Positions 63,163 through 64,000 of a stretch of DNA of 64,000 bases are shown here, one piece after another (position 1 is the first letter of the stretch; every line of letters begins with the position of its first letter). The position numbers and the translations under genes were made by a program. The notes beneath the pieces were generated by a model. The model searched no databases and was not told the DNA's origin. It was given only the letters and a program-made list of their open reading frames with translations. The stretch is from Dyella_A sp035685805. GTDB taxonomy: Bacteria > Pseudomonadota > Gammaproteobacteria > Xanthomonadales > Rhodanobacteraceae. The stretch covers positions 62,001 through 126,000 of the forward strand of contig NZ_DASSAB010000043.1 in the NCBI RefSeq assembly GCF_035685805.1, given 5' to 3'.

Positions 63163-64000
63163 TCATGCGGACGGACGCGCGTGGGCGGCAGGCGTGTCGG
63201 GCGTACCGCGCGCCTGGGCCAGCCCGTGGCTGAGCTCGGCCCCCATCAGCACGATCAGCGAGGCGTAGTACACCCACATCAGCAGCACCACGATGGCGCT
63301 GGCGGGCCCGTAGGCGCCGCCGATCTTGGACTTCTCGATGTACAGGGCGATCAGGAACTTGCCGCCCATGAACAGCAGCGTGGTCAGCAGCCCGCCGCGC
63401 ACCGCGTCGCGCCACGCCACGCGCACGTCGGCGAGAAACCGGTACATCGCTCCGAACGCCAGCCACAGGGCGAACAGCGCCACCACGTTCTCCAGCGCCA
63501 GCCACCACACGCTGTCGCGCGGCACCACCAGGCTGATCAGCGTGGTGAGCGAAAACGACACCACCACCAAGAACCCCACCCCCACCAGCACGCCGATCGC
63601 GCGGGCGCGCGCCAGCAGCCAGCCGGTGAGCGCCTTGCCCGGCTCCGGCTCCACGTTCCACACGCGGTTGAGGCTGTTCTGCATCTGCGCGAACACCGCC
63701 GAGGCGCTGAAAAGGGTGATGCCGAGGCCCACCACGCCGAGCAGGTGGCCCAGCTGGGGGCGGTCCTTGGCGCTGTGGATCACCAGTCGCGCCGCGGCTG
63801 CGCCGTCTTCGCCGACGATCGCGGCCATGGTCTGGATCAGCTGTTGCTCCAGCCCGGGGCGGATCGCCGACACCGCCCAAAGCACCAGTACCAGTACCGG
63901 TGCGAACGAGAAAGCCGAGTAGAACGCCAGCGCCGCGGCGCGGGTAAACAGTTCATCGTCCCAGAAGCCGGAAAAGACTTTGCGGATCAGGTGAACACCC
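63163..64000 (-). CDS. YihY/BrkB family membrane protein (5' end outside window)
   Basis: The C-terminal 278 or so residues of a BrkB/YihY protein. The frame stays open to the right edge and reads VFSGFWDDELFTRAAALAFYSA there, which is the family's N-terminal region, so only a short start is missing. Several helices follow, with GVVGLGITLFSASAVFAQMQNSLNRVWNV and IVVLLMWVYYASLIVLMGAEL, both typical. The role is unknown; the name BrkB came from a serum-resistance locus and does not prove ribonuclease BN activity. It lies 82 bases upstream of the antiporter on the same strand. Confidence 0.88.
   Translation of the reverse strand, partial: GVHLIRKVFSGFWDDELFTRAAALAFYSAFSFAPVLVLVLWAVSAIRPGLEQQLIQTMAAIVGEDGAAAARLVIHSAKDRPQLGHLLGVVGLGITLFSASAVFAQMQNSLNRVWNVEPEPGKALTGWLLARARAIGVLVGVGFLVVVSFSLTTLISLVVPRDSVWWLALENVVALFALWLAFGAMYRFLADVRVAWRDAVRGGLLTTLLFMGGKFLIALYIEKSKIGGAYGPASAIVVLLMWVYYASLIVLMGAELSHGLAQARGTPDTPAAHARPSA

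Overview
The window is about 70 % G+C, densely coded on both strands, and has no rRNA, tRNA, CRISPR array or insertion sequence that I can see. The gene families point to a gammaproteobacterium of the Lysobacterales (Xanthomonadales), perhaps Rhodanobacteraceae. They include DUF3182 and DUF4396 proteins, a KGG/BON stress pair, a glgA-glgB-treZ-malQ-treY-glgX operon and many large GAF/PAS/GGDEF/HWE sensors. A betaproteobacterium is not excluded. The theme is an accessory stress and envelope island: peroxide, desiccation, osmotic and low-oxygen functions mixed with signalling and carbohydrate enzymes.

Layout. 1-4.5 kb: an OsmC-like protein, a cation P-type ATPase and two universal stress proteins around a divergent promoter with an FNR/CRP-type palindrome. 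4.5-6.4 kb: two secreted L,D-transpeptidases. 6.7-12.8 kb: two very large convergent cyclic-di-GMP proteins, the first with a globin-like segment between its GGDEF and EAL domains. 13.2-17.3 kb: a single-domain response regulator, a KGG protein and a BON protein behind a possible sigma-54 promoter, then a sigma-54 response regulator translationally coupled to a short protein that ends in a histidine-kinase-like phosphoacceptor segment.

17.5-29.6 kb: a nucleotide-sugar and glycosyltransferase locus. It holds an MDR dehydrogenase and a Gfo/Idh/MocA oxidoreductase; a UDP-glucuronate decarboxylase-like gene on the other strand; and a tightly overlapped operon of NAD epimerase, glycoside-hydrolase/epimerase fusion, GT4 transferase, three CgeB-like transferases and a methyltransferase. 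No flippase, polymerase or ABC exporter is present. This is the best candidate for an undescribed pathway.

29.8-35.8 kb: envelope or stress proteins (DUF4142, DUF4396, DUF421), an isochorismatase-like hydrolase, and a translationally coupled chain of DUF3182 ATP-grasp-like protein, alpha/beta hydrolase and two unknown small proteins. 36-43 kb: a CheB-CheR-PAS-kinase-receiver hybrid followed by an HWE kinase. 43-45.9 kb: small charged protein, manganese catalase, response regulator and a small DUF2188-like protein. 45.9-58.6 kb: a 12.8-kb alpha-glucan/trehalose operon in which adjacent genes overlap or nearly touch. 59-64 kb: a disordered small protein, a DUF892 ferritin-like protein, a NRAMP transporter, a CPA1 Na+/H+ antiporter and a BrkB/YihY membrane protein cut by the window end.

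Several modules fit one physiology: trehalose and glucan synthesis, manganese/iron handling with Mn catalase, KGG/BON/DUF892 stress proteins, cell-wall cross-linking and an uncharacterised glycoconjugate, under two-component and cyclic-di-GMP control. That link is an inference from proximity.
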